From positions 434,001 to 498,000 of the forward strand of contig NZ_WQKZ01000004.1 of assembly GCF_009755225.1 (NCBI RefSeq): a stretch of 64,000 bases of DNA, read 5' to 3'. A program made the translations under genes and the position numbers. Under the pieces are notes generated by a model. That model was not told the DNA's origin. It made no database searches and was given only the letters and a program-made list of their open reading frames with translations. Below, in pieces: positions 51,439 to 60,429 of this stretch (its first letter is position 1; each line of letters starts with the position of its first letter). Origin of the DNA: Hymenobacter ginkgonis. GTDB lineage: Bacteria; Bacteroidota; Bacteroidia; Cytophagales; Hymenobacteraceae.

Positions 51439-53337
51439 TTACCTAAAATGCCCGGTGAGGTCGCCGCAACGCAGCCAGTATTCCCACTTTTTGCGGCGGG
51501 GAGCGATTTTGCCGCGCAGGTATTTTTCCATGATGAGCGCGGCGCAGGGCGCAGCCGATAGCCCGCCAAACCCCGCGTTTTCGAGGTACACGGCCACCAC
51601 GATGCGCGGCTTCGTAGCGGGCGCAAAGCCGCCAAAGGTGGCGTGGTCGTCGCCCTCGTCGTTTTGCACGGTGCCGGTTTTACCAGCCACCGTAATGCCT
51701 ACGTCGGCAAGGCTTGCCAGCTCGGCGGTGCCACCGCGCTGCATGGCAGCCACCATGCCAGGCACGAGCGCGGCAAAGTTGACGCTATCAACCAAGGTGC
51801 GATGCTTCTGGGTAAACCGGGGCAACGGCTGTCCAGACTGGCCCACGGCCCGCACAAAATGGGGCGTGATGTACCAGCCCCGGTTCGCGACGGTAGCCAG
51901 CACATTAGCCGTTTGCAGGCCGGTAAGGTTGATTTCGCCCTGCCCAATGCTGAGCGAATAAATCGAGGCAAACGACCAATACTTGGTGCGGCGCGCCTTG
52001 TCGTAGTAGGCGGGGGTAGGCAGAAAGCCCGGCTGCTCGCGGGCAATGTCTACGCCCAGCAGCGTATCGAGCCCAAATGATTTTACCTGCCGCCGCCAGG
52101 CCGCCAAATGCGCGTGGCGGGCCAGCACCGTGTCAGCGGCCGTGGCGGCCGAATCGGGCCGCGGCTCCACTACCGCCCGCAACACCTGGTAGAAGTAGGG
52201 ATTGCAGCTGTATTTGAGGGCCATCGTCAGGTTGCGGGCGCGCGGGTGCGGGTGCACGCAGTTGATAAGCGACTGGTCGCAGGCAAATGAGGTATCGGCC
52301 TTGATGGCCCCTAATTGCAAGGCCACGGCAGCATTCACCAGCTTAAAAACCGAGCCGGGTGGGTTGGCCTGCACAGCCGGGCGGTTGAGCAGCGGGCGGT
52401 TTTCATCGTCGCGCAGCAGGGCTCGGCGCTCCGCACTGCGGCTTGGGTCAGTGAGGGTGGCGGGGGCGTAGCTGGGGGCCGACACGCAGGCCAGGATTTC
52501 GCCGGTGGTGGGGTCGAGGGCCACGAGGTAGCCGCGCCGCTCGCCTAGCAGGCGCTCGGCATAAGCTTGCAACCCGGCATCAATGCTCAGGTGCAGGTCT
52601 TGGCCTTGGCGAAAAACGGTGTCGGCGGCCCAGCGGCCGTGCACCTTGCCGTGGCCGTCGGTGCGGGGGTGGTAGGCGCCGCGGTGGCCGGCTAGCAGGT
52701 TATTATAATAGCCCTCTACCCCACTGTTGCGCAGGCGGTAGTAGCGGCCGCGCTCCAGCTTTTGAGCCAAGTACAAGAACTGCTGCGCATTGGCCGGCTG
52801 GTAGCCCAGCACGGGCGCCGCCACGTTGGTGAGGTAGGTACGCGCGCGCTGGCGGCGCACCACCAGGCCGGGCCACTCGCGGGCGTGGCGGCGCAGGCTG
52901 TCCGCCTCGGGCTTGGTGAGGGCTAGCTCGATGGGCCAGCGCTGCACGCGGGGCGGGGCGGGCTTGGGCTTGGCCGTATCGGGGGGCATGGCGCCCGTAG
53001 AATCGGCCACTAACAGGGGGTAGCGGGGCGGCGGCCCCGCCGGCAGGCGAGCCGCAAATACCCGCGCCTGCAAAGCACCTTCGGGCCAGCCCATCAGCTG
53101 GTTAAACGCCACGGTGTCGAGTTGCGGCAAGTGCGGCAGCGTAAGGGTGTAGTGCGCTTGCAGGGCCACCAACAGCTCGCCGTGCCGGTCCATAATCCGG
53201 CCCCGTACGGGCTCGTACACTTCGCGGCAATTATAATATTCTTCGCCCGGCGCCGAGGCAGTTGGGGCCGAACACGCGCCCAGGCCAGCCAAAGCGAGCG
53301 TTATAATTACATGGTTTAAAGGGAAGGCGCGGAGCAT
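51439..53337 (-). CDS. Penicillin-binding protein 2-like transpeptidase with lipobox
   Basis: 632 residues. PBP dimerisation domain (REVYEPVRGRIMDRHGELLV, about 38-60) and a transpeptidase domain with SXXK at S329-K332 (PPGSVFKL), SXN at S377-N379 and KTG at 552-554. It would cross-link peptidoglycan during elongation. The N-terminus is a lipoprotein signal (LAGLGAC, C22) and not the usual uncleaved transmembrane anchor, and there is no separate rod-shape operon nearby. Regions of 100-135 are Pro/Ala-rich. A -7-like TAACTTTA ends 4 nt before the ATG. Confidence 0.9.
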   Translation of the reverse strand: MLRAFPLNHVIITLALAGLGACSAPTASAPGEEYYNCREVYEPVRGRIMDRHGELLVALQAHYTLTLPHLPQLDTVAFNQLMGWPEGALQARVFAARLPAGPPPRYPLLVADSTGAMPPDTAKPKPAPPRVQRWPIELALTKPEADSLRRHAREWPGLVVRRQRARTYLTNVAAPVLGYQPANAQQFLYLAQKLERGRYYRLRNSGVEGYYNNLLAGHRGAYHPRTDGHGKVHGRWAADTVFRQGQDLHLSIDAGLQAYAERLLGERRGYLVALDPTTGEILACVSAPSYAPATLTDPSRSAERRALLRDDENRPLLNRPAVQANPPGSVFKLVNAAVALQLGAIKADTSFACDQSLINCVHPHPRARNLTMALKYSCNPYFYQVLRAVVEPRPDSAATAADTVLARHAHLAAWRRQVKSFGLDTLLGVDIAREQPGFLPTPAYYDKARRTKYWSFASIYSLSIGQGEINLTGLQTANVLATVANRGWYITPHFVRAVGQSGQPLPRFTQKHRTLVDSVNFAALVPGMVAAMQRGGTAELASLADVGITVAGKTGTVQNDEGDDHATFGGFAPATKPRIVVAVYLENAGFGGLSAAPCAALIMEKYLRGKIAPRRKKWEYWLRCGDLTGHFR

Positions 53338-53341
53338 TAGG

Positions 53342-53349
53342 TAAAGTTA
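53342..53349 (-). promoter_or_regulatory. Putative -7 element (TAACTTTA) of the PBP gene
   Basis: Seven of eight positions of TAnnTTTG, 4 nt before the ATG at 53337. Confidence 0.35.
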
Positions 53350-53506
53350 CGGCTGGGGTAGCGGAGCGGGGGTAGGGCTTCGCTGAACGGGCACTGGCAC
53401 TATTTGAAGAATGCTTTGCACGCGACGAACGCGCCACGCGCGTCCTGCTGCTGATGTGGTGCCCAGCTCCACGCACGCTGGTTTACCGGCTGGCCCTTGG
53501 TAGCCG

Positions 53507-53514
53507 TACTTTTG
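53507..53514 (+). promoter_or_regulatory. Putative -7 element (TACTTTTG) of the RlmI-like gene
   Basis: Perfect TAnnTTTG with CCCC between it and the GTG start at 53519. It supports the GTG as the real start and a leaderless mRNA. Confidence 0.45.
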
Positions 53515-53518
53515 CCCC

Positions 53519-54403
53519 GTGTACGACTTCCTTACCACATCCCCCTGGCCCGACTACGCGTTGCTCGACAGCGGCAATTTTCAAAAGCTAGAGCGCTTTG
53601 GCCAGTACGTGCTGGCGCGCCCCGAGCCGCAAGCCATCTGGGACCCCGCCCTACCCCCCGCCGATTGGCACAAGGCCGATGCCACCTTTGCCCGCGCCCC
53701 CGGCAGCACCGAAAAGGGCCAGTGGAGCCTCAAAAAAGGCATGCCCGAGCAGTGGGTTATTGGCTACGAGCGACCCGATGGACTGCGCTTGAAATTTCGG
53801 CTGGGGCTGTCGTCGTTCAAGCACGTGGGGCTATTTCCGGAGCAAGACCCCAACTGGCAATTTATTTATAACCAGACTCGTAAGCGCCGGGCTACCCTGC
53901 CGCGGGTGCTCAACCTATTTGCCTATACCGGCGCCGCCACGCTGGCCGCCCGCGCCGCCGGGGCCGACGTGACGCACCTGGATTCGGTGAAGCAGGTCAA
54001 TTTCTGGGCCCGCGATAATATGGAGGCCAGCCAGCTCGACGGTGTGCGCTGGCTCGTGGAAGATGCCATGAAGTACGTGCGCCGCGAAGTGAAGCGCGGC
54101 AGCAAGTACCAAGGCCTCATCCTCGACCCGCCCGCCTACGGCCGCGGCCCCAACGGCGAAAAGTGGCAGCTCGAAGATGAGCTAAACGAGCTGCTCAAAC
54201 TCAGCCAGCAGCTACTCGACCCTGAGGACCACTTTTTTGTGGTGAACCTCTACTCACTGGGCTTTTCGGCGCTCATTCTGGACAACTTAACGCAGGCCAT
54301 CTTTCCCGGCAAAAAAGCCGTGCGCGAGCTAGGTGAGATATACTTGCACGATGCCGGCCAGCGCAAGCTGCCGCTGGGCACGTTTTGCCGCTTTGCCACA
54401 TAG
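53519..54403 (+). CDS. Class I SAM-dependent methyltransferase, RlmI/RlmK-like
   Basis: 294 residues from a GTG. SAM-binding VLNLFAYTGAATLAARAAGA and the acidic HLDSVKQV, then the catalytic LILDPPAYGRGPNGE (DPPAYG replaces the NPPY type and is common in rRNA m5C/m2G methyltransferases). Probably methylates 23S rRNA. The PUA domain that starts many RlmI proteins is absent; the front is a short domain with WSLKKGMPEQWVIGYERPDG. No downstream ATG gives a better start. Confidence 0.87.
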   Translation: MYDFLTTSPWPDYALLDSGNFQKLERFGQYVLARPEPQAIWDPALPPADWHKADATFARAPGSTEKGQWSLKKGMPEQWVIGYERPDGLRLKFRLGLSSFKHVGLFPEQDPNWQFIYNQTRKRRATLPRVLNLFAYTGAATLAARAAGADVTHLDSVKQVNFWARDNMEASQLDGVRWLVEDAMKYVRREVKRGSKYQGLILDPPAYGRGPNGEKWQLEDELNELLKLSQQLLDPEDHFFVVNLYSLGFSALILDNLTQAIFPGKKAVRELGEIYLHDAGQRKLPLGTFCRFAT

Positions 54404-54417
54404 CGTCTGCTTTTCTA

Positions 54418-54519
54418 AAAAGAACGTCATGCTGAGCGAAGCGAAGCAGCTTGCCAGGGGTAGTAGTACCTCAACGAAGCAGGCGAGATGCTTCGCTTCG
54501 CTCAGCATGACGTTCTTTT
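54418..54519. repeat. Inverted repeat of the GAACGTCATGCTGAGC family
   Basis: Arms at 54418-54455 and 54482-54519 share 31 identical positions (AAAAGAACGTCATGCTGAGC and GAAGCGAAGC) before diverging near the loop. It fills most of the gap between the methyltransferase stop (54403) and the ppx start (54548). The ppx frame opens inside the right arm, which invites a false early start at 54488. Confidence 0.92.
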
Positions 54520-54547
54520 ACATTATCTGCTTCCGCAATTATTTTTT

Positions 54548-55495
54548 ATGCACGCTCCCGTTCATCACCGCCGCCTGGCCCTTATCGACATGGGTACCAA
54601 CACCTTCCACTTACTAATTGTGGAAGACCGGCCCGGCCAGCCGCCGCATACGCTGGTGCGCACCAAGGTGGGCGTGCGGCTGGGGGAAGGCGGCATTAGC
54701 CAGGGCGAAATTGCGACGGCTCCTTACGCCCGCGCCTTGCAAACGCTGCGCGGCTTTAAGGAAGAAATAGAGCTGCACCAAGTGACCGAAGTGCGCGCCA
54801 CGGCCACCAGCGCCATGCGCGTCTCGCGCAACGGGCCCGACTTGGTGCGCGATATTTTAAACCAAACGGGTATTCAGGTGGAGGTGATTGGGGGCGAACG
54901 CGAGGCCGAACTCATTGCCAAAGGCATTCGACAAGCGGTGCCGCTGGGGCCCGAAAAGCACTTGCTGATGGATATTGGCGGCGGCTCGGTTGAGTTTATC
55001 ATTGCCAATGCCGACACCATTTTCTGGAAGCACAGCTTTGAAATCGGCGCGCAGCGGCTCCTAGACAAGTTTTTTTCGGACCCTACGGGCGTATTTTCCC
55101 AAACAGCTTTGGCGGCCGAGCTGGAATTTTTGGCGGAGGTGCTGGCGCCGCTTACCGCAGCCGTGGCCGAATTTAGCCCGTTGGCCGGGCTGGTGGGCAG
55201 CTCGGGCAGCTTCGATACCATGGGCGACTTGTCGGTGGGGCGCGTGCGGCGCGAGGCCGATTTGCCGCCTACCACGGCTATCGACGTCGAAGATTTTCGA
55301 CAGCATTTTGCCCTGCTGCTGAGCCTCGACCACGACGGGCGCGTAGCCCTACCCGGCATGTTCCCGATGCGGGCCGACATGCTAGTAGTAGCCAGCGTAA
55401 TCATTTATTTCGTCTTGAAAACCTACGATTTACGCCACATTACCGCTTCCGCCTTCGCCCTGAAGGAGGGGCTGCTGGCCGAGCTGCTGGGCTGA
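54548..55495 (+). CDS. ppx: Ppx/GppA-type phosphatase
   Basis: 315 residues from the ATG at 54548. Actin-like ATPase fold with LIDMGTNTFHLLIVED (phosphate 1) and LLMDIGGGSVEFII (phosphate 2). It lacks the C-terminal HD domain of longer E. coli enzymes. Members hydrolyse polyphosphate or pppGpp, linking phosphate stores to the stringent response. Its last 66 nt overlap the 3' end of the convergent peptidase gene. Confidence 0.92.
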   Translation: MHAPVHHRRLALIDMGTNTFHLLIVEDRPGQPPHTLVRTKVGVRLGEGGISQGEIATAPYARALQTLRGFKEEIELHQVTEVRATATSAMRVSRNGPDLVRDILNQTGIQVEVIGGEREAELIAKGIRQAVPLGPEKHLLMDIGGGSVEFIIANADTIFWKHSFEIGAQRLLDKFFSDPTGVFSQTALAAELEFLAEVLAPLTAAVAEFSPLAGLVGSSGSFDTMGDLSVGRVRREADLPPTTAIDVEDFRQHFALLLSLDHDGRVALPGMFPMRADMLVVASVIIYFVLKTYDLRHITASAFALKEGLLAELLG

Positions 55496-56569
55496 GGCCA
55501 GACCGGCCCGCTCGCCCGCCACTTTGTGGATGAAGGCCAGCTTTTTGGTCACGTCTGGGCTGATAATGAAGGGGTAGGGGTCGGGCAGGCCCATGCTACG
55601 GTTAAGGCTATTCATGGCAAACGTGAGAGGCAGCCACATGTCCATAATCTTCGCAAAATCAGCTAGTTGATAAGGGTCTCGGATGGCGGCGCGCAGGCCC
55701 TGTTCGGGGCGCGTGTCGAGTGGGTCGAGGCGCAGGCCAAAGGCATAGGCCGTTTGCAGCGTATCGATGATGTGCAAGTAGTGGGCCCAGGTTTCGGCCC
55801 AATCTTCCCAGGGGTGGCTGGTGGCGTAGGAGCTGATATAGTGCTGCTGCCAGTCGGGTGGGGCGCCCTGGGCGTAGTGTTTTTTGAGCGACTCCCCATA
55901 ATCCTGGCGGTCGTCGCCAAAGAGCTGGCGGAACTCCGCTAGGTTGGGCGAATCGTCGATAAGGCGGTCCCAATAATAATGGCCCACCTCGTGGCGAAAG
56001 TGACCCAGCAAGGTGCGGTACAGCTCGTGCATCGACTGCCGGGCTTGCTCGCGCTCAATGGCGTCAGCTTCGGCTATATTGATGGTAATAAGTCCATTAT
56101 CATGGCCAGTCATTACCCGCTGCTCGGGGCTTTCATCGGCTTTGAAATCAAATTGCAGGCCTTCGTCGGGGTACACGCGCTTGCTCACCACGGGCAGGTG
56201 CAGGCACAAGAGGCTATATACCAAGCGGTGCTTGGCCACCTCAATGGCCTGCCAGCGGCTGAGGTAGCCGGGGTGGCTTAGGTCGGGAATGGTGCGGTTG
56301 AGGTCGCAGGCCATGCAAAAGGGTGTGGCGCTGCCCGCAGGCACCAGCCAGTTGCAAGCATCGTGCTGGTGATTAGCGCAGTAGCTGTACGCACTTGCCG
56401 TATCGGCAGGGGCGCCGTAGAGCCGGTAGCTGGTACCATCGGGCTGCGCTTCGAGGGGCAGCAATTGCAGTTGCGTAGCCTCAAAGCCCAAGGCATAGTA
56501 GCACTTTTCGCACCGGCTGTTTTCAAAGTACAGCACTTGGCCGCAGTGCGTGCAGGTAAAGAGTTTCAC
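55430..56569 (-). CDS. Putative zinc-binding metallopeptidase with zinc-ribbon N-terminus
   Basis: 379 residues. N-terminal zinc ribbon (CTHC at 6-9 and CEKC at 20-23) and further cysteines at 64, 72, 85 and 88. The peptidase domain has HEVGHYYWD (H193, E194, H197) and a later DWAETWAHYLHI Glu that would complete the metal site. This is the layout of the putative zinc peptidase family (PF15887/DUF2248) found in many proteobacteria and Bacteroidota, with unknown substrate. The last about 22 residues (AGLASAQQLGQQPLLQGEGG...) are encoded opposite the end of ppx and look like a tail. Confidence 0.85.
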   Translation of the reverse strand: MKLFTCTHCGQVLYFENSRCEKCYYALGFEATQLQLLPLEAQPDGTSYRLYGAPADTASAYSYCANHQHDACNWLVPAGSATPFCMACDLNRTIPDLSHPGYLSRWQAIEVAKHRLVYSLLCLHLPVVSKRVYPDEGLQFDFKADESPEQRVMTGHDNGLITINIAEADAIEREQARQSMHELYRTLLGHFRHEVGHYYWDRLIDDSPNLAEFRQLFGDDRQDYGESLKKHYAQGAPPDWQQHYISSYATSHPWEDWAETWAHYLHIIDTLQTAYAFGLRLDPLDTRPEQGLRAAIRDPYQLADFAKIMDMWLPLTFAMNSLNRSMGLPDPYPFIISPDVTKKLAFIHKVAGERAGLASAQQLGQQPLLQGEGGSGNVA

Positions 56570-56771
56570 AAAGATGAAGGCTGGTAGTGCGCTTCTTAAC
56601 GAGTAGCAGGCAACGAGGTTGAGCTGAAATTACCTGATTGGTTGAAAATGCGTATTCCCAGCTAGCCCTTTTCCTTTCGCAGGGTACTTGCTGATAAATG
56701 GCATTGAATTGAGAATTTTAGTTGTTTATTTAGCCCCGAGTATTCGCTTTAGCTAGCTTTTGCGCCTAAAC

Positions 56772-56779
56772 TACCTTCG
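56772..56779 (+). promoter_or_regulatory. Putative -7 element (TACCTTCG) of the ATP-grasp cassette
   Basis: Seven of eight positions of TAnnTTTG, 20 nt before the ATG at 56800. The 230-nt gap behind it separates divergent genes. Confidence 0.35.
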
Positions 56780-56799
56780 CATCCCTACCCCCTACTTTT

Positions 56800-58248
56800 A
56801 TGCCTGCCAATACGCTACTGACTTCCTACCAGGAACACCCTCAGGTGTGGGACGAGATGTTTCGGGCCGAAGGGGTGCGGCCCGAGTACCAGCATTTTGC
56901 CGCGGCCATCGAAAACCTAGCGGGCCTGGAGATGACCCGCAAGGACGAGCTAGCCAAGAAACTCTTTATGAGCCAAGGCATTACGTTTACTGTTTATAAC
57001 AGCGGCGAGGGCATCGAGAAGATATTTCCGTTCGACATCATTCCGCGCATCATCAGCAACTCGGAGTGGCTGCGCATTGAAGCCGGCATCAAGCAGCGGC
57101 TGAAAGCGCTCAATATCTTTCTTAAAGACATTTACCATCAGCAATTTATCATCAAAGATGGCGTGGTGCCCGCGGCCTTGGTGTACTCCTGCCCGCAGTT
57201 TGTGCGTGAGATGATGAACGTGAGCGTGCCGCACGATGTGTACACGCACGTAGCGGGGGTAGACCTTATCCGCGACCACGACGGCGAGTTTTACGTGCTC
57301 GAAGACAACCTGCGCACGCCCTCCGGCGTGTCGTATATGCTGGAGAATCGAAGCATCACGTACCGCATCTTCCCCGACTTGCTGCCCAAGAGCAATGTGC
57401 TGCCGGTGAAGGACTACCCCGCCCTGCTCTACCGCAACCTGCTGGCGCTGGCCGGCCCGCAAACCAGCGACCCCACAGTGGTATTGCTCTCGCCGGGCAT
57501 CTACAACTCGGCGTATTTTGAGCATAGCACGCTGGCCCGCCTCATGGGCATTCAGCTAGTGGAGGGTAGGGATTTGATTGTGCATAACCACTTTGTGTAC
57601 ATGAAAACGACCAAGGGCCTGGAGAAAGTGGACGTTATTTACCGGCGCGTTGACGATGAGTTTTTGGACCCGCTGGCCTTCCGGCCCGACAGTGCGCTGG
57701 GCGTGCCAGGCCTCTACTGGGCCTACCGCAAGGGCAACGTGGCCATCGTGAACGCTATGGGCAATGGCGTAGCCGACGACAAAGCCGTGTACTGCTATGT
57801 ACCCGACATGATTCGCTACTACCTGAACGAGGAGCCCATTCTGAAGAACGTGCCAACCTACCAACTCGCCGACCCCGAGCACCGCGAGCTCGTATTTGGC
57901 CAAATGGACAAGATGGTAATTAAGCGCACCAACGAGTCGGGCGGCTACGGAATGCTCATCGGCAGCGCCGCCACCGAGCAGGAAATGGACGCCTTCCGCC
58001 AGGCTATTTTGGGCGACCCGCGCAGCTTCATTGCCCAGCCCATCATCAGTTTGTCGTCTACCCCTTGCTACATTGATGGCAAGCTTCAGCCGCGCCGCAT
58101 CGACCTGCGGCCCTTTGCGCTGTGCGGGCCCTCGGGCATCGACATTGTGCCCGGTGGCCTCACGCGGGTGGCACTCAAAGAAGGCTCATTGATTGTGAAT
58201 TCGTCGCAAGGCGGGGGTAGCAAGGATACTTGGGTGCTGGGAGGGTGA
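56800..58248 (+). CDS. Circularly permuted type 2 ATP-grasp protein
   Basis: 482 residues. Family motifs: MFRAEGVRPEYQHFAAAIENL, NSGEGIEKIFPFDIIPRIIS, the ATP-grasp lysine and loop YVLEDNLRTPSGVSYMLENR, VIKRTNESGGYGMLIGS, and DLRPFALCGP near the end. This is one of a set of peptide-ligase-like ATP-grasps that occur with alpha-E and transglutaminase-like partners, proposed to make or edit a peptide. It is first in that three-gene set here, followed by alpha-E after 159 nt. Product unknown. Confidence 0.9.
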   Translation: MPANTLLTSYQEHPQVWDEMFRAEGVRPEYQHFAAAIENLAGLEMTRKDELAKKLFMSQGITFTVYNSGEGIEKIFPFDIIPRIISNSEWLRIEAGIKQRLKALNIFLKDIYHQQFIIKDGVVPAALVYSCPQFVREMMNVSVPHDVYTHVAGVDLIRDHDGEFYVLEDNLRTPSGVSYMLENRSITYRIFPDLLPKSNVLPVKDYPALLYRNLLALAGPQTSDPTVVLLSPGIYNSAYFEHSTLARLMGIQLVEGRDLIVHNHFVYMKTTKGLEKVDVIYRRVDDEFLDPLAFRPDSALGVPGLYWAYRKGNVAIVNAMGNGVADDKAVYCYVPDMIRYYLNEEPILKNVPTYQLADPEHRELVFGQMDKMVIKRTNESGGYGMLIGSAATEQEMDAFRQAILGDPRSFIAQPIISLSSTPCYIDGKLQPRRIDLRPFALCGPSGIDIVPGGLTRVALKEGSLIVNSSQGGGSKDTWVLGG

Positions 58249-58407
58249 GACCTCAGTGGTATCCCCTACCCTCCCCAGAAGAGCGGCGCCAGGCGATGCT
58301 GGCCGCGAATTTTATTGATGCCTTTACTCAACGTACTTATCTGGCTCCCTTCTTTTTTGGAGAGGGGGTAGGAGGTGAGATTCACCCGCTAGAATGACCC
58401 ATCACTT

Positions 58408-59343
58408 ATGCTAAGCCGCGTTGCCGACACCATTTACTGGCTGGCCCGCTACATGGAGCGCACGCAAGCCATGTTGCAGGTTATTCGTATTCAATACATT
58501 GCCTCGCAAGACGAGCCCCATTACTGGGGCTGGCAGCCGCTGCTGAACACCTACGGCGACCTCTCTGACAAGGAAATAGCCAAGCGGGCGCCCCACACGC
58601 CGCAAGTGCTTTACCACCTGGTTTTTGACCGCGAAAACGCTGCTTCGGCTTACCGCAACATCGTGCAGGGCCGCGAAAACGCCCGCGCCGTGCAAGACCA
58701 CATCAGCAAAGAGGTATGGCAGAGCTTGAACGACTACTACCACCTGATTCGGCACGATGCGGTGGCGCACCAAACGCTGGGCGAAGACCCTGTATCGGGC
58801 CTCGATGCGCTGATTCAGCAGGGCGTGCTGTACGTGGGCACGGTGCAAAACACCATGCCCCGCGACGAAGGCTACATCTACCTCAAGCTGGGTAAGTTTT
58901 TGGAGCGCGCCCTGCAAACGGCCGACCTGCTGCGCTTAAACCAGCACCTGTTTGCAACCGAAAATGAGTCGGTGGCCGGGGCACCCGAACTGCGCTATCT
59001 GCTTTATGGCTTGCTGGGTTACGAGCTGTATATCAAGACCTACCAAGGCCACCTAGAGGCCCGCAGCGTGCTCGAATTAGTGCTTTATAATGCCGATTTT
59101 CCGCACTCGCTTATTTACAGCCTGGGCCAGCTGCTGCGCTACTGCGAGCGCCTGAAAGACAAAAGCCGCCCCGAGAGCTACGAGCACCTGCGTTTTCTCA
59201 TTGGCAAGGCGCGTACTACGGTGGCCTACAGCACCTTGCAAGACCAAAAAGGCGAAGCGCTTGAGAAATTTCTGGCCCAAGTGCGCAGCGAATTGCTCGA
59301 CATTACTACGGCGCTCAGTAGCTCCTTTTTTGGCAATGGCTGA
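58408..59343 (+). CDS. Alpha-E domain protein
   Basis: 311 residues of the all-helical alpha-E domain that accompanies circularly permuted ATP-grasps. Starts LSRVADTIYWLARYMERTQA and has NARAVQDHISKEVWQSLNDYY and the later KLGKFLERALQTADLL. Function is unproven; it may bind the substrate or scaffold the ligase. It lies between ATP-grasp and transglutaminase genes. Confidence 0.9.
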   Translation: MLSRVADTIYWLARYMERTQAMLQVIRIQYIASQDEPHYWGWQPLLNTYGDLSDKEIAKRAPHTPQVLYHLVFDRENAASAYRNIVQGRENARAVQDHISKEVWQSLNDYYHLIRHDAVAHQTLGEDPVSGLDALIQQGVLYVGTVQNTMPRDEGYIYLKLGKFLERALQTADLLRLNQHLFATENESVAGAPELRYLLYGLLGYELYIKTYQGHLEARSVLELVLYNADFPHSLIYSLGQLLRYCERLKDKSRPESYEHLRFLIGKARTTVAYSTLQDQKGEALEKFLAQVRSELLDITTALSSSFFGNG

Positions 59344-59356
59344 AAGTCAAGTAGCA

Positions 59357-59452
59357 GTTATCAATCATCAATTATCAGTAAGCACTTAGTTAGCTGACCA
59401 TTGAGCCTGTATTGACAACTGATAAGTGCTCACTGATAATTGACAATTGAAC
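59357..59452. repeat. Imperfect inverted repeat between alpha-E and transglutaminase genes
   Basis: TCAATTATCAGTAAGCACTT on the left matches the inverse of AAGTGCTCACTGATAATTGA on the right with one difference. It is A/T-rich and fits between the alpha-E stop (59343) and the transglutaminase ATG (59455), ending 2 nt before that start. Confidence 0.8.
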
Positions 59453-59454
59453 TT

Positions 59455-60429
59455 ATGCCTTCTTATAAAATACAGCACCGCACGCGCTATGCCTACGCGG
59501 CGCCCGTTATCGACTGCGCCAACCAGCTGATGATATACCCGCTGCCCGATGCCCGGCTGACGGTGAAGAGCCACAACGTCAGTATTTCGCAGCAACCAGA
59601 GGTGGCGCTGTTCACCGATTATTTTGGCAATCAGGTGGGGGTATTTTCGCTCATTCAGCCGCACTCTGAGTTGGTTATTGAGTCGCTGGCCGAAGTAGAA
59701 ACCCACGCCATTCAGTTTCCGATGGATGAGGCCGACGCGGCCACGCAGTGGGAAAACCTAGCCAGCCTGCGCACCGATATGGCTTTTATGGACTACCTGA
59801 AGTCGCCCCATTCGGAGCTAGAGCCGGAGATACGGGCGGCGCTCGGCAGCGTACTCACCTACGGCGACAAGCCGCTGAAACAGGCGCTGCAACTCTCGGA
59901 GTACGTATACGAAAACTTCCAGTACCAGCAGGGCGTCACGAGCATCGAAACACCCATTGAGGAAACCTGGCGGCTGCGGGCTGGGGTGTGCCAAGACTTT
60001 ACGCACCTGCTGCTGTACTTGCTGCGCCTCATCCAGTTGCCCGCCCGCTACGTGAGCGGCTACGTGTGCCCCCGCGAGGAAGGCGTGCGCGGGGCAGGTG
60101 CCACCCACGCTTGGGTCGAGGTGTACGTGCCCTTCTACGGCTGGCTGGGCCTCGACCCCACCAACAATTGCATCGTCAACGACGGGCATGTGCGCGTGGC
60201 CATTGGGCGTAGTTTTGCCGACGTTACGCCCGTTAAAGGCACGTACAAAGGCACCGGGGCGCACACGCTGGAGGTGTCGGTGCACATCGAGAACGGCCAG
60301 CCCCTACCCACCGATAACCAGCCCGACGTACCCGTGTACGTGCAGCAGGCCCCTACCCCCCCCGAGCCCGTGAACTCGTACCGCAAGTACGTAACCTGGG
60401 AGCAGCAGCAGCAACAACAGCAGCAATAA
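59455..60429 (+). CDS. Transglutaminase-like domain protein
   Basis: 324 residues from the ATG at 59455; a TTG at 59440 in the repeat is rejected. N-terminal beta domain (YKIQHRTRYAYAAPVIDCAN) and transglutaminase-like core with catalytic Cys in RAGVCQDFTHLLLYLLR, then His in GATHAWVEVYVP and Asp in WLGLDPTNN. It belongs to the set that goes with ATP-grasp and alpha-E proteins and may act as a peptidase or amidohydrolase on the same peptide. The C-terminus is eight glutamines from a CAG/CAA repeat. Confidence 0.92.
   Translation: MPSYKIQHRTRYAYAAPVIDCANQLMIYPLPDARLTVKSHNVSISQQPEVALFTDYFGNQVGVFSLIQPHSELVIESLAEVETHAIQFPMDEADAATQWENLASLRTDMAFMDYLKSPHSELEPEIRAALGSVLTYGDKPLKQALQLSEYVYENFQYQQGVTSIETPIEETWRLRAGVCQDFTHLLLYLLRLIQLPARYVSGYVCPREEGVRGAGATHAWVEVYVPFYGWLGLDPTNNCIVNDGHVRVAIGRSFADVTPVKGTYKGTGAHTLEVSVHIENGQPLPTDNQPDVPVYVQQAPTPPEPVNSYRKYVTWEQQQQQQQQ
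60403..60426 (+). repeat. CAG/CAA microsatellite encoding Gln8
   Basis: Eight Gln codons (CAG3 CAA2 CAG2 CAA) just before the stop of the transglutaminase-like gene. Such a tract could change length by slippage. Confidence 0.9.

Noticed and set aside
54488..54547. N-terminal extension of ppx
   Set aside because: Encoded by the arm of the inverted repeat; the ATG at 54548 gives the usual start before the DMGTNTF motif.
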